A stretch of 64,000 nt of DNA from an uncultured Fusobacteriaceae bacterium (GCA_947038515.1 CAMQWJ010000007.1:1-64000); one strand, 5' to 3'; shown: positions 44,881 to 54,152, counted from the first letter of the stretch. Translations and numbers: made by a program. The notes: generated by a model not told the origin, from the letters alone.

Positions 44881-44936
44881 AGTATATATTCTTTTTTACT
44901 TTTAAAGAATAAAATTAGAATAGAGGAGATATTGCA

Positions 44937-45194
44937 ATGACGTTCCAAAGAAAAGATAATGTTAAAAGACAGTTTAGAGTTGAAATATATAAAGGAGTTA
45001 AAGTTTATGAAAATGAAAATTATGACTTTATCCAATCCCGAGAATTCTTTTTACTTGAAAAAGATGCTATAAAATGTATCGAAAAACTTACTCTTATTTT
45101 AGAACCTGATTGGATTATTCGTTATTTTAAAAAAGTAGACGCTGAATGGATTTTATTTCAAGAAATTGGATTAAATGAGACAAAAACTTTTTAA
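44937..45194 (+). CDS. Hypothetical protein, 85 residues
   Basis: Not recognised. Soluble, charged, with one Cys; no signal or membrane segment. Strand-rich start (RQFRVEIYKGVKVYENENYDF) and a helix around EKDAIKCIEKLTLIL. Good ribosome site (AGAGGAG) and its own promoter. Lies 36 bp before recQ and likely cotranscribed with it. Confidence 0.75.
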   Translation: MTFQRKDNVKRQFRVEIYKGVKVYENENYDFIQSREFFLLEKDAIKCIEKLTLILEPDWIIRYFKKVDAEWILFQEIGLNETKTF

Positions 45195-45230
45195 TTTATA
45201 AAATCTTAAAGGATAGTAAGGGAGAAAGAG

Positions 45231-47009
45231 ATGCAATATATTGACCTATTAAAAAAATATTTTGGTTATGACTCTTTTCGTGAAGGACAAGAAGAAATTA
45301 TAAAAAGTATACTTTCTCAAGTTGACACTCTTGCCATTATGCCAACAGGTGGGGGAAAATCAATATGTTATCAGATACCTAGCCTAATTTTAGACGGGAT
45401 CACAATAGTAATTTCACCCTTGATTTCTCTTATGAAAGATCAAGTTGATGGATTAAATCAAATAGGAATACCTTCTATTTTTATTAATAGTTCATTGACT
45501 AGAAAAGAACTTGAAAAATATTATCACGAAATTTTAAATAATAAATATAAAATAATCTACTTAGCACCAGAAAGATTAGAAAATGTTGAATTTTTAGAAA
45601 AAATTTCTCAAATAAAGGTATCTCAAGTAGCAATTGATGAAGCTCATTGTATTTCACAATGGGGACATGATTTTAGAAATAGCTACTTAAAAATACTTGA
45701 TTTTTTAAACTTATTGCAAGAAAGACCAATAATAACTGCTTTTACTGCTACCGCAACTTTAAAAGTTAAAGATGATATTATTAAACAATTAAAGATGAAA
45801 CCTAATATTTTTATAACTGGTTTTGATAGAAAAAATTTGAAATATAGTATTATTAAAGGTATTTCTTCCCTTGAATTTATTAAAAATTACTTAAAAGAAC
45901 ATAAAGATGAATCTGGAATAATATATGCTTCTACACGGAAAGAAGTAGAAAAAATCCATACTGAATTGGAGAAAAAAGGATATAATATAGGAAAATATCA
46001 TGCGGGATTAAAGGATAGAGAAAGAGAACAATATCAAAATGATTTTTTGAATGATAATACTCCTCTAATAGTTGCAACCAATGCTTTTGGAATGGGAATT
46101 GATAAATCCAATGTTAGATTTGTTATACATAACAATTTAACTAAAGATTTAGAAAGTTACTATCAAGAAGCTGGAAGAGCTGGAAGAGATGGTCTTAACT
46201 CTGATTGTATTTTGATTTTTAATCCAAAAGATATAAGCACTCAAAGATTTTTCATTGAAAATTCTCCCTTTCACTCTTCTGAAGAAATTTTAAGAAGAAA
46301 ATATGAAAAATTAAATCTTATGGTTAATTATTGTCATACTTCTAATTGTATTCGTTCTTATGTACTAGAATATTTTGGAGAAATCCCAATTGAAAATTGT
46401 AATAATTGTAGTAATTGTCTTGATCAAAATGAAGAAATTGATATAACTATTATTGTTCAAAAAATAGTTTCTTGTATTGGAAAAACTGGTATGAGATATG
46501 GAATAAATATGATCGTTGGAATTTTATCAGGTTCTAAAAATAAGAATTTATTAAATTGGAATCTTGATAGACAAAGTACATATGGAGTTTTATCAGAATA
46601 TTCTCAAAAAGAAATTAGAAGCTATATTGATTTATTAATTGGAAATGGGTATTTAGAAATAACCAATGGTGAATATCCTATTGTACAATTAAAATCTACA
46701 GCTATTTCTTTTATAAAAAATAAAGAAAATTTCTATATGAAATCTATTAAAATTGAAAAGAAAGTTTTATCTGAAAATATTGAAGTTTTAATTGAATTGA
46801 AAAAAATTAGAAAAAATATAGCCACTCGAGAAAAAGTTCCACCGTTTCTTATTTTCTCGGATAAAACATTAGATGAATTAAGTACAAAATTACCACAAAA
46901 CAAAATAGAAATGTTAGAGATTTCAGGTGTTGGAGAAATCAAATATAAAAAATATGGAGCTGAATTTTTAGAATTTATCTCTACTATTATACCACTTGAA
47001 GAAGAATAA
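45231..47009 (+). CDS. recQ: ATP-dependent DNA helicase RecQ
   Basis: 3'-5' helicase in recombination and fork repair, 592 residues. Walker A MPTGGGKS, DEAH box IDEAHCISQWGHDFR, motif III TAFTATAT, motif VI YYQEAGRAGRDG, the zinc cysteines in the RQC region (CHTSNC ... CNNCSNC), winged helix, and a C-terminal HRDC domain (about 510-585). Full length. Ends at a bidirectional terminator. Confidence 0.95.
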   Translation: MQYIDLLKKYFGYDSFREGQEEIIKSILSQVDTLAIMPTGGGKSICYQIPSLILDGITIVISPLISLMKDQVDGLNQIGIPSIFINSSLTRKELEKYYHEILNNKYKIIYLAPERLENVEFLEKISQIKVSQVAIDEAHCISQWGHDFRNSYLKILDFLNLLQERPIITAFTATATLKVKDDIIKQLKMKPNIFITGFDRKNLKYSIIKGISSLEFIKNYLKEHKDESGIIYASTRKEVEKIHTELEKKGYNIGKYHAGLKDREREQYQNDFLNDNTPLIVATNAFGMGIDKSNVRFVIHNNLTKDLESYYQEAGRAGRDGLNSDCILIFNPKDISTQRFFIENSPFHSSEEILRRKYEKLNLMVNYCHTSNCIRSYVLEYFGEIPIENCNNCSNCLDQNEEIDITIIVQKIVSCIGKTGMRYGINMIVGILSGSKNKNLLNWNLDRQSTYGVLSEYSQKEIRSYIDLLIGNGYLEITNGEYPIVQLKSTAISFIKNKENFYMKSIKIEKKVLSENIEVLIELKKIRKNIATREKVPPFLIFSDKTLDELSTKLPQNKIEMLEISGVGEIKYKKYGAEFLEFISTIIPLEEE

Positions 47010-47012
47010 AAT

Positions 47013-47049
47013 AAAAAATTCAGTAAAATATTATTTTACTGAATTTTTT
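47013..47049. terminator. Bidirectional terminator between recQ and gntR
   Basis: 17-bp perfect stem AAAAAATTCAGTAAAAT with its complement, loop ATT. T tract on one strand and A tract on the other serve both convergent genes. Confidence 0.9.
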
Positions 47050-47060
47050 ATTGAAATTTA

Positions 47061-47720
47061 TTATATGAGTCCTTTTAAATAAGAATCTTTATATAATAAT
47101 TCTACATTATCTATTATATTGTTTGAAATTTCAAGAGCTCCTTCTGAATCTCCTTCTGCTATCATTTTCATCAAAATATAATGACTGTCATTTATTTTGT
47201 CTATTAATTTTTTATTTTTTGAATAATTAATATAATAAAGTCTTCTTGCTAAGGCATGTAATGGTTTTAATGCTTCTTTTAAAAAAGGATTTTTACAAGC
47301 TTTCACTGACAAGAGGTTAAAAAGATTATCTATTCTTACAGACTCTTTTGAATCATTTTTTAAATTAGCAGCTTCAAATTCTTCTGCTAATCTAAGAAAA
47401 TTTTCTCTTTCTTCCACTGTTGCATTTATTGCAGCATCTCTCATAACGAGTCCTTCAATTGCCCTTCTCAATTCAATTTGTTGGAATATCTCTTCTAATT
47501 TAATTTCTGCTATCATCATCCCTCTTCTAGGCATAACATGAATCAAATGTGAACCTTCTAATCTCTTTAAAGCTTCCCTTACTGGCATTCTTCCTATTCC
47601 GATTTCTTCACTTATTTGCTTTTCTGAAATAATCATTCCAGGTTCTAAGCATAGAGTTACTATTTTTTCTTCTATTATTTCATAAGCTATATCAACTAAA
47701 GACTTTTTGATTTGTACCAC
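47061..47720 (-). CDS. GntR-family transcriptional regulator, FCD type
   Basis: 219 residues. N-terminal winged helix (ISEKQISEEIGIGRMPVREALKRLEGSHLIHVMPRRGMMIAEI is the FadR/GntR pattern), then an all-helical FCD ligand domain with ELRRAIEGLVMRDAA and a late SHYILMKMIAEGD. FCD domains usually bind a carboxylic acid with a metal. GTG start; ribosome site weak, so the start could be a few codons later. Follows pepT by 33 bp. Could control the enolase/BCCT operon 6 kb away (inference). Confidence 0.88.
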   Translation of the reverse strand: MVQIKKSLVDIAYEIIEEKIVTLCLEPGMIISEKQISEEIGIGRMPVREALKRLEGSHLIHVMPRRGMMIAEIKLEEIFQQIELRRAIEGLVMRDAAINATVEERENFLRLAEEFEAANLKNDSKESVRIDNLFNLLSVKACKNPFLKEALKPLHALARRLYYINYSKNKKLIDKINDSHYILMKMIAEGDSEGALEISNNIIDNVELLYKDSYLKGLI

Positions 47721-47753
47721 CTTCTCTCTTATATAGAATTTTAAATTAAATTA

Positions 47754-48992
47754 TTAATTGCTAAAATCTTTATTTATATTTTCAATAAGTTTTATTATTA
47801 CTTCAACTGCTTTATGCATGGAATTAATAGGAATATATTCAAATTTCCCATGAAAATTATGACCACCTGTAAAAATATTTGGACATGGTAATCCCATATA
47901 TGAGAGTCTTGCTCCATCTGTCCCTCCTCTAATTGGTGATACTAAAGGTTCAACTCCAACTTCAAGCATTGATTTTTTTACAATATCTATAATCTCAATA
48001 ACTGGCTCTATTTTTTCTTTCATATTTAAATAACTATCTTCTATTTCTACCAATATTTCTGATACTGGATATTTTATTTTTAAAAATTTTTCTATTTCTA
48101 ACATAAGAGTTTTTTTAGATTCAAATTTTTCTTTTGAATGGTCCCGTATAATATAATTAAGTTCACAATTTTCTACATTTCCAGACATTTCACAAAGTAG
48201 ATTAAACCCTTCATATCCAGATGTATATTCTGGTTTTTCATTAATAGGTAACATACTATTAAATTCCATTCCAATAAGAGTTGCATTTACCATTTTATTT
48301 TTTGCTGTTCCTGGATGAATGTCACAACCTTTAATTTTTACTTTTACACTTGCAGCATTAAAATTATCAAATTCTATCTCGCCAAGTTCTCCTCCATCAA
48401 TTGTATAAGCAAATTTAGCTCCAAATTTCTTAACATCAAAAAGATTTGCCCCACGTCCAATTTCTTCATCAGGTGTAAAAGCTATTTTTATTTCTCCATG
48501 CTCTATTTGAGGATTAGAAAGAAAAAACTTAATTGCCTCGATTATTTCAACTATTCCCGCTTTATTATCAGCTCCTAATAGAGAAGTTCCATCTGTAACT
48601 ATTAAATCTTGACCTTTATATTTTTTTAAATCTGGAAAAATCTCTGTACTCATAGTTATATTATTTTTTTGGTTTAATACTATATCTTTTCCATCATATG
48701 ATTTTATTATTTGTGGTTTCACATTTTTACCATTATATGAAGGAGCAGTATCTATATGTGCAATCAATCCAACTGTTGGAACATTTTTACTTGTGGTACT
48801 AGGTAGTGTCGCCATAATATACCCATTTGTATCCAAAGAAATATCACTTAATCCTATAGTTTCTAAATCTTTAATAATTAATTCAGCTAAATTAAATTGA
48901 ATTTTTGTACTGGGACATGTTTTAGATTCTTCATCTGAAGTTGTATCAATTTTAATATATTCTAAAAATCTCTGAACCATATCTTTTTGCAT
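47754..48992 (-). CDS. pepT: Peptidase T (tripeptide aminopeptidase)
   Basis: Zinc M20 peptidase releasing the N-terminal residue of tripeptides, cytoplasmic. 412 residues. Metal ligands: His in GLIAHIDTAPSY, Asp in LLGADNKAGI, catalytic and ligand Glu pair in FTPDEEIGRGA, Asp in TIDGGELGE, late His in GGHNFHGKFEY. ATG with GGGAGG upstream. Runs with the HD hydrolase and the GntR gene on the minus strand. Confidence 0.95.
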   Translation of the reverse strand: MQKDMVQRFLEYIKIDTTSDEESKTCPSTKIQFNLAELIIKDLETIGLSDISLDTNGYIMATLPSTTSKNVPTVGLIAHIDTAPSYNGKNVKPQIIKSYDGKDIVLNQKNNITMSTEIFPDLKKYKGQDLIVTDGTSLLGADNKAGIVEIIEAIKFFLSNPQIEHGEIKIAFTPDEEIGRGANLFDVKKFGAKFAYTIDGGELGEIEFDNFNAASVKVKIKGCDIHPGTAKNKMVNATLIGMEFNSMLPINEKPEYTSGYEGFNLLCEMSGNVENCELNYIIRDHSKEKFESKKTLMLEIEKFLKIKYPVSEILVEIEDSYLNMKEKIEPVIEIIDIVKKSMLEVGVEPLVSPIRGGTDGARLSYMGLPCPNIFTGGHNFHGKFEYIPINSMHKAVEVIIKLIENINKDFSN

Positions 48993-49019
48993 ATTGACCT
49001 CCCTAAAGTTATTAAAAAT

Positions 49020-49607
49020 TTATTTTATAATATCTCTTTCAATCACACCTTTATTAATATATTTCTCAAGTTCTGGTAATACAACTTCTTCATAAACTTG
49101 TGGAATATATAACTTTATAGGCTCCATCCTCTTACAAAAAGCTGATTCTTTTACTTTATATTTTCTCCAACTGTGCCCATCAGAGGTTATATTTTGTAAA
49201 AAGCCTTGAAAAGTATCACATGCTTTTGCAAATTTTGCTTCTGGAGACTCAAGAAGTTCAAATTCTAGCCATAAATTCATCATTTCTTTTTCTAATTTTT
49301 CAGGTAATAAAGAAAAAATCTTTTCAGCAGACTTTAGTTCATCATTATATTTATTAGGATTATGAGTACCAAAAGCAGGAGTATCTCCAGCATATATTTC
49401 TACAATATCATGAATAAGTGCCATTTTTAATACTTTTTTCATATCCACAGTTTCATTATGATATTTTTCTAGTACTATAGCAGACATAGCCATATGCCAA
49501 GAATGTTCAGCATCATTTTCTTGCCTTATTCCGTTCAACACCATAGTTTGTCTAAAAATATTTTTTAATTTATCAATTTCTATTAAAAATTTTATTTCAT
49601 CTATCAT
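49020..49607 (-). CDS. HD-domain hydrolase (YfbR/HDDC2-like)
   Basis: 195 residues. HD metal-binding residues in NDAEHSWHMA (H), MALIHDIVEIYAGD (HD) and FAKACDTFQG (D), the layout of the HD_3 group of 5'-deoxynucleotidases. Likely a nucleoside monophosphate phosphatase. ATG with AAAGGAG upstream. First gene of the HD-pepT-gntR run, behind its own promoter. Confidence 0.88.
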   Translation of the reverse strand: MIDEIKFLIEIDKLKNIFRQTMVLNGIRQENDAEHSWHMAMSAIVLEKYHNETVDMKKVLKMALIHDIVEIYAGDTPAFGTHNPNKYNDELKSAEKIFSLLPEKLEKEMMNLWLEFELLESPEAKFAKACDTFQGFLQNITSDGHSWRKYKVKESAFCKRMEPIKLYIPQVYEEVVLPELEKYINKGVIERDIIK

Positions 49608-49641
49608 AATTACTCCTTTAATTTTTTAGTCCTCTTTATTC

Positions 49642-49670
49642 ATTATAGCACCTTTTTAAAATAGGATAAA
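49642..49670 (-). promoter_or_regulatory. Promoter of the HD-pepT-gntR run
   Basis: On the minus strand TTTATC, 17-bp spacer ending TGC, TATAAT (extended -10), 35 bp before the HD gene start. Confidence 0.65.
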
Positions 49671-49703
49671 GGATTTTTTCTAGTACAACGTTTTTGTATT
49701 TTA

Positions 49704-49712
49704 TGGTATAAT
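49704..49712 (+). promoter_or_regulatory. Extended -10 promoter for the second rsuA paralogue
   Basis: TGGTATAAT, 27 bp before the ATG. Confidence 0.6.
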
Positions 49713-49738
49713 TATAGTGAAGTATAATAGGGGGCTTT

Positions 49739-50425
49739 ATGAGATTAGAGAAATATTTAATTAGCTGTGGAATTGCTAGTGGAAAAGTTATAAAAAAAAT
49801 AATCAAAAATTCTGAAATAATAGTTAATGGTCTCATTGAAAATGATCCTGGAAGATCTATTGATTTAGAAATAGATCTTATTCAATATAAAGAAAAAGAA
49901 CTAGTGGAAAAAGAGTTGAAATATTATGTTTTAAATAAACCAGCTGGTTATATAACTGCTATGTCTAATCCTGTAAATAATCGTCCTATAATTTCTGATG
50001 TTTTATCTAAAGATATTGATTGGAGTGGTATTTCACCTGTTGGACGTCTTGATAAAGATACGGAAGGAGTATTAATTTTTACTAATGATGGTGCCCTTAA
50101 CCATGAACTTACTTATCCTGAAAAAAATATTGATAAAGAATATTATGTTGAACTAAGTAAAGAAATTAGTGATGAAGATCTCGCCAAGCTGGAGACAGGA
50201 GTAGAAATAGACAATTATATTTCAAAACCTGGTAAAGTAAAAAAAATTACAGATAAAGTAATTCACTTAACTATAATAGAGGGACGTTATCATCAAGTAA
50301 AAAAAATGTTACGTGCTATAGGAAACCGTGTTGTTTTTCTTAGAAGAATTCGATTTGCTAAAATAGAGCTAGGGGACCTAAAATTAGGTGAAATCCGTGA
50401 AGTTCATCGCAACGATATAGTTTAA
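49739..50425 (+). CDS. RsuA-family pseudouridine synthase (second paralogue)
   Basis: 228 residues. S4 domain MRLEKYLISCGIASGKVIKKII, YVLNKPAGYITA, catalytic Asp in VGRLDKDTEGVLIFTNDG, ending GRYHQVKKMLRAIGN. It keeps the canonical NKPAG that the paralogue at 37544 has lost, so this is the better candidate for the conserved 16S rRNA enzyme. ATG with TAGGGGG upstream. Confidence 0.9.
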   Translation: MRLEKYLISCGIASGKVIKKIIKNSEIIVNGLIENDPGRSIDLEIDLIQYKEKELVEKELKYYVLNKPAGYITAMSNPVNNRPIISDVLSKDIDWSGISPVGRLDKDTEGVLIFTNDGALNHELTYPEKNIDKEYYVELSKEISDEDLAKLETGVEIDNYISKPGKVKKITDKVIHLTIIEGRYHQVKKMLRAIGNRVVFLRRIRFAKIELGDLKLGEIREVHRNDIV

Positions 50426-50462
50426 TCTTTATCATATTTAAATTATTCAAAGGAGGTAAAAA

Positions 50463-51392
50463 ATTAAATCTGAAAAATATTTCTATAATTTTAATTATCC
50501 CGTTTTAGAAAAAGAATTATGTCTTTTAGAATCTAGAATCTTATTTAAAAAAGATATTATAGATAAAGTTATTTTTTCAAATGTTGATTTTCCCGCTTCT
50601 AATAGCCCTTTTATAAAAAATAAGTTAGTAATTATTTCACGCTCTTCTTCTTTGGAAGAACTTCTTCAAGAACTAGAAAGTAAAGAACTTATGTTTGAGA
50701 ATTATAAAGTAGAATATATTAGATTAGAAAGTGGAAATATTTTATATTCAGAAAGATTAATTTTAATAAAAAAAATTGCAGAAAAAATTACTGGTAAGTT
50801 TTCATTAACAAAACCAGAAATAGTTTTAGGAATAACTTTTTATGAAAATGAATGGATATTCGGGATTAATAATAAAAATAACTTTCTTTGGAATTCCCAC
50901 CATACTAAACCGTACTCTTATTCTAATTCTTTTGGAGTTAAGCTTGCAAAAACATTAGTCAATATTGCAACATTTGGAGATTCTAATTCTAAAATTATTG
51001 ATCCTTGTTGTGGAATAGGAACTACTATAGTGGAAGGATTATCTATGAATTATAATATTTCAGGACAAGAAATTAATTCTCTAATTGCAGAAAATGCAAA
51101 TAAAAACTTAATTCATTATAATTTACCCCCTATCGTTCTAAATAAAGATATGCATTTAATAACCAATTTTTATGATACTTCTATCATTGATTTACCCTAT
51201 GGGATTTTTAGTCATACTTCTCTAACAGAACAAAAAAAAATGATTGAAACAGGAAAAAAAATTTCTTCAAAAATGATACTTATTACTTTTGAACCTTTGG
51301 AAAAAATAATTGAAGAATGTGATTTTAAAATCATTGACTTTTGCACTCTAAAAAAAGGAAATTTTAAGCGTCATATCTATATTTGTGAATAA
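50463..51392 (+). CDS. TRM11-like RNA methyltransferase with ATT start
   Basis: 309 residues. Class I SAM domain with IDPCCGIGTTIVEG and the N2-guanine-type catalytic motif DLPYG, preceded by a THUMP-like N-terminal region, as in TRM11/TrmG10 tRNA guanine methyltransferases. A TTG at 50652 opens a shorter frame but has no ribosome site and cuts the N-terminal domain. The frame stays open 63 codons upstream to an ATT at 50463, 6 nt after AGGAGG (50451-50456); no ATG, GTG or TTG lies at that site. I therefore call ATT as the start. Confidence 0.85.
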   Translation: MKSEKYFYNFNYPVLEKELCLLESRILFKKDIIDKVIFSNVDFPASNSPFIKNKLVIISRSSSLEELLQELESKELMFENYKVEYIRLESGNILYSERLILIKKIAEKITGKFSLTKPEIVLGITFYENEWIFGINNKNNFLWNSHHTKPYSYSNSFGVKLAKTLVNIATFGDSNSKIIDPCCGIGTTIVEGLSMNYNISGQEINSLIAENANKNLIHYNLPPIVLNKDMHLITNFYDTSIIDLPYGIFSHTSLTEQKKMIETGKKISSKMILITFEPLEKIIEECDFKIIDFCTLKKGNFKRHIYICE

Positions 51393-51450
51393 AATTTGTA
51401 AAAATAAATAATATACTTTAAGTATAATTAAATTTAAAAGGAGATATTAA

Positions 51451-51783
51451 ATGACTATATTACCAAAATGCCCTAAATGTAATTCTGAATACACTTATGA
51501 GGATGGAGAGATGTTTGTTTGTCCTGAATGTTTCAATGAATGGACAATGACAATGGAAGAGGAAGATGTGAAAGTCATTAAAGATTCCAATGGTGTTATC
51601 TTAAATGATGGAAATTCTATTTCTGTTATTAAAGATTTAAAAGTAAAAGGTAGCTCTCTTGTGGTAAAAATGGGAACTAAAGTTAAAAATATTCGTTTGG
51701 TAGATGGAGATCATGACATAGATTGTAAAATAGACGGTATTGGCTCTATGAAATTAAAATCTGAATTTGTAAAAAAAATATAA
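51451..51783 (+). CDS. yjdM: YjdM/PhnA-family zinc-ribbon protein
   Basis: 110 residues. N-terminal zinc ribbon [21 protein letters not shown], then the PhnA/YjdM core [38 protein letters not shown]. Historically called alkylphosphonate utilisation protein, but its function is not established. A 15-bp palindrome TATACTT-T-AAGTATA (51412-51426) precedes its ribosome site. Confidence 0.93.
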   Translation: MTILPKCPKCNSEYTYEDGEMFVCPECFNEWTMTMEEEDVKVIKDSNGVILNDGNSISVIKDLKVKGSSLVVKMGTKVKNIRLVDGDHDIDCKIDGIGSMKLKSEFVKKI

Positions 51784-51821
51784 AATTAATAAATAATTTT
51801 ATTATATTTATTAATTTAAAT

Positions 51822-51867
51822 AAAAATATAGGTGTTAAATAAAAGAGTTCTTTTATTTAACACCTAT
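51822..51867 (-). terminator. Terminator overlapping the end of the NFACT gene
   Basis: Perfect 19-bp stem (51828-51846 with 51849-51867) and a 2-nt loop, followed on the minus strand by A and five T. The far arm contains the NFACT stop codon and its last codons. Beside it (51783-51817) is an AT-only 13-bp stem that may serve yjdM. Confidence 0.82.
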
Positions 51868-53469
51868 AAATTCTTTTGAATTTTTAAAAATAACATTACC
51901 TATTTTAGCTCCTTTAGGCTTAGAAACATTCTTTCGATATGTATAATCTACAATAACCTTATCCCCTAATTTTGCACTAGAAAATTTAATTGCAAGTTGA
52001 GCTGCTTCAGAAATAATTTCATCAGTCAAATCTTCTCTTTTAATCTTTAATACTACATGTGAGCCTGGTATATTTCTAATATGGAACCAAAGATCTTCTT
52101 TTATAGCAATTTTAAAAGTAACAAATTCATTTTCTATATTATTTCTACCATAAATTATTGAATATTTTTCATTTTCTATAAAGACAGCCTTACACTCTTT
52201 TTTTAGTTCTTTTTTCTTCTTTTTAGGTTGCGATTCTTTTTTTAAATAACCACCATTCTCAAGCTCTGAAATTATACTTTTAAGATTTTCACTTGTTGTT
52301 GTTATTTGTGCAAAAGATATAACAGATTCTAAATATTCAATCTCTTCACTTACCTCAATAACCCTTCGTTTATTAGATTCTAATCCTCTTTTTAATTTAT
52401 TATATTTCTTATAATAGCTCTCAATATTTTTTTGAGGTGTCAACTTTGAATCAAGGTCTATTTCAACCTCAACATTATTGTAAAAATCAAATAAGGTTAC
52501 TGAAGATATATATTTCTTTAGAGAATAGATATTGGCTGAAAGAATATCTCCATAATTTTTATAATTTATATAATTCTCTTTATCTTGATTATCCAATTCA
52601 ATATTTAATAAAATTTTTTTTAATTTTTTAATTTTTTTTGAAATTGTACCTACTATTTTATAATTTAAAGATTCAATGGTAGAATTTAGAAGTGTTTTTT
52701 CCATATAATACTCTACAAATTTTCCAAAGTTTTCAAAATAAAGTATGTCATCATAATCAGAGATAGAAAGCTCCGGTAATACAGTAGCTAAAATTATTTT
52801 ATCATTTTTTAAAAATATTTTAGGCTCTATTTCACCTTCTAAAATATTTTTGAGATTAGTAAAATTACTCAAGGATTGTGCCAAATATTTTCCTATCCCT
52901 TCATAATTAATATGTAATCCCTCTTCTTGTAAAGAAGAAAATTCTTCCTCTTTTATCTCAAAAAGAGATTTTTTTAAAGTGAATAGAGGTTGTTTATAAT
53001 CAGCCCCTGGAAGAAGTATACGAAAAGAATTTTCTTCTAATGAAAATCTTTTTAATAAATCAAGTATCTTATTTTTTTCATCTGTTATTATCAAATTAGA
53101 GTGTTTCCCCATTAATTCAAAATAGAGTTTATAGATTTTAACTTCTCCTAACTCATTCATCTTTTTAAAATGAAATATTAGGACTCTATCCAGCCCTAGC
53201 TGCTCTATTTTTATCAAAGCACTATTACTAAAATACTTTCTAAGTGAAAGTAGAAAATTAAATTGTATATCTAATTTTTGACTTTTTTCTTCAGATAAAT
53301 AACAAATTGGAAAACTGCTTGCACAAGAAAAAACGAGGGAAGTTCTTCCAAAGTTTAATGTAACAGATAAGGCAGTCTCTTGTGAGATTTTTCCTATTTT
53401 TTTTCCTAAAATTTCTTTTTCAAATTCATTTTTGATTTTTTCTAAAGATATTCCATCTAAATAGAACAT
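51853..53469 (-). CDS. rqcH: NFACT-family protein (RqcH/FpbA-like)
   Basis: 538 residues. N-terminal NFACT-N domain (MFYLDGISLEKIKNEF), helix-hairpin-helix, a long coiled coil (about 280-420) and the C-terminal NFACT-R domain (DLWFHIRNIPGSHVVLK). In bacteria RqcH adds alanine tails to nascent chains on stalled 50S subunits; older annotation is fibronectin-binding. A frame opens at 53511, but AGAGGGG lies 5-6 nt before the ATG at 53469. Last gene of the PASTA-rsgA-rpe-marR run. Confidence 0.88.
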   Translation of the reverse strand: MFYLDGISLEKIKNEFEKEILGKKIGKISQETALSVTLNFGRTSLVFSCASSFPICYLSEEKSQKLDIQFNFLLSLRKYFSNSALIKIEQLGLDRVLIFHFKKMNELGEVKIYKLYFELMGKHSNLIITDEKNKILDLLKRFSLEENSFRILLPGADYKQPLFTLKKSLFEIKEEEFSSLQEEGLHINYEGIGKYLAQSLSNFTNLKNILEGEIEPKIFLKNDKIILATVLPELSISDYDDILYFENFGKFVEYYMEKTLLNSTIESLNYKIVGTISKKIKKLKKILLNIELDNQDKENYINYKNYGDILSANIYSLKKYISSVTLFDFYNNVEVEIDLDSKLTPQKNIESYYKKYNKLKRGLESNKRRVIEVSEEIEYLESVISFAQITTTSENLKSIISELENGGYLKKESQPKKKKKELKKECKAVFIENEKYSIIYGRNNIENEFVTFKIAIKEDLWFHIRNIPGSHVVLKIKREDLTDEIISEAAQLAIKFSSAKLGDKVIVDYTYRKNVSKPKGAKIGNVIFKNSKEFIGVK

Positions 53470-53479
53470 ATAATCCCCT

Positions 53480-54139
53480 CTATAATTTTGTCCCAATAAT
53501 ATTTTTAGCATCCTGTGGATCTAAAATCATTTTTTTCTTGTTATCTATTAAAATTTCGATAACTTTAGATTTTTTTAAAATTTCAACAATAGTAAAGTTA
53601 GTGATTCCATTCTCTTTAAAAAAGTTTTGAACAATGGGGGTTCCTTTTATTGTAACAATAGAAACTTTATTTCCTACAGAAAACTCATCTAAAGGAAGTG
53701 GAGTAAAAAATTCAGTTTTTTTTGATAAATTTTCAAGTATCAATTCAAATGTTAGAATAAAAGTTTTTAATTTATCCTCAGGAATATTTTCAGTTATTGA
53801 AGAAAAAAGAACCTTATGATAATTATTATGATATTCCAATGCATCTGTTCCTTTTTTTTCTAAATTAACATAGACTTTTCTTCTATCTAATTCTGAACGT
53901 TTTCTATTTACAAATCCTTTTTCAGAAAGTTTTGCAATAGCAACTGTTGCAGTTCCCATTGTTATCCCTACTTTCTCAGAAAGTTCGTGCATAGTAAGAA
54001 AATCACTGCCTACTGCATCAATTATATGAAGTTCAGTATGAGTAAGTCCCTTTATTCCAATTTTCAATGCCATATCTTCAGTTTTATAGTATAATTTATA
54101 AAAATTTTCAAACACATCGTTAGCTCTATCTATATTCAT
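53480..54139 (-). CDS. MarR-family regulator fused to FeoA-like domain
   Basis: 219 residues. Winged helix (LTMHELSEKVGITMGTATVAIAKLSEKGFVNRKRSELDRRKVYV) of the MarR type in the first 140 residues, then an SH3-like FeoA domain (LDEFSVGNKVSIVTIKGTPIVQNFF ... ILDPQDAKNIIGT). The build recalls metalloregulators, but the metal ligands of DtxR/MntR are not evident. AGGAG places the start at ATG 54139 rather than 54208. Lies 13 bp after rpe. Confidence 0.85.
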   Translation of the reverse strand: MNIDRANDVFENFYKLYYKTEDMALKIGIKGLTHTELHIIDAVGSDFLTMHELSEKVGITMGTATVAIAKLSEKGFVNRKRSELDRRKVYVNLEKKGTDALEYHNNYHKVLFSSITENIPEDKLKTFILTFELILENLSKKTEFFTPLPLDEFSVGNKVSIVTIKGTPIVQNFFKENGITNFTIVEILKKSKVIEILIDNKKKMILDPQDAKNIIGTKL

Positions 54140-54152
54140 ATCTTCTCCTAAA

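Noticed and set aside
50652-51392. A 246-residue methyltransferase starting at TTG 50652
   Set aside because: No ribosome site precedes that TTG, and the in-frame sequence upstream reads as protein back to a strong AGGAGG.
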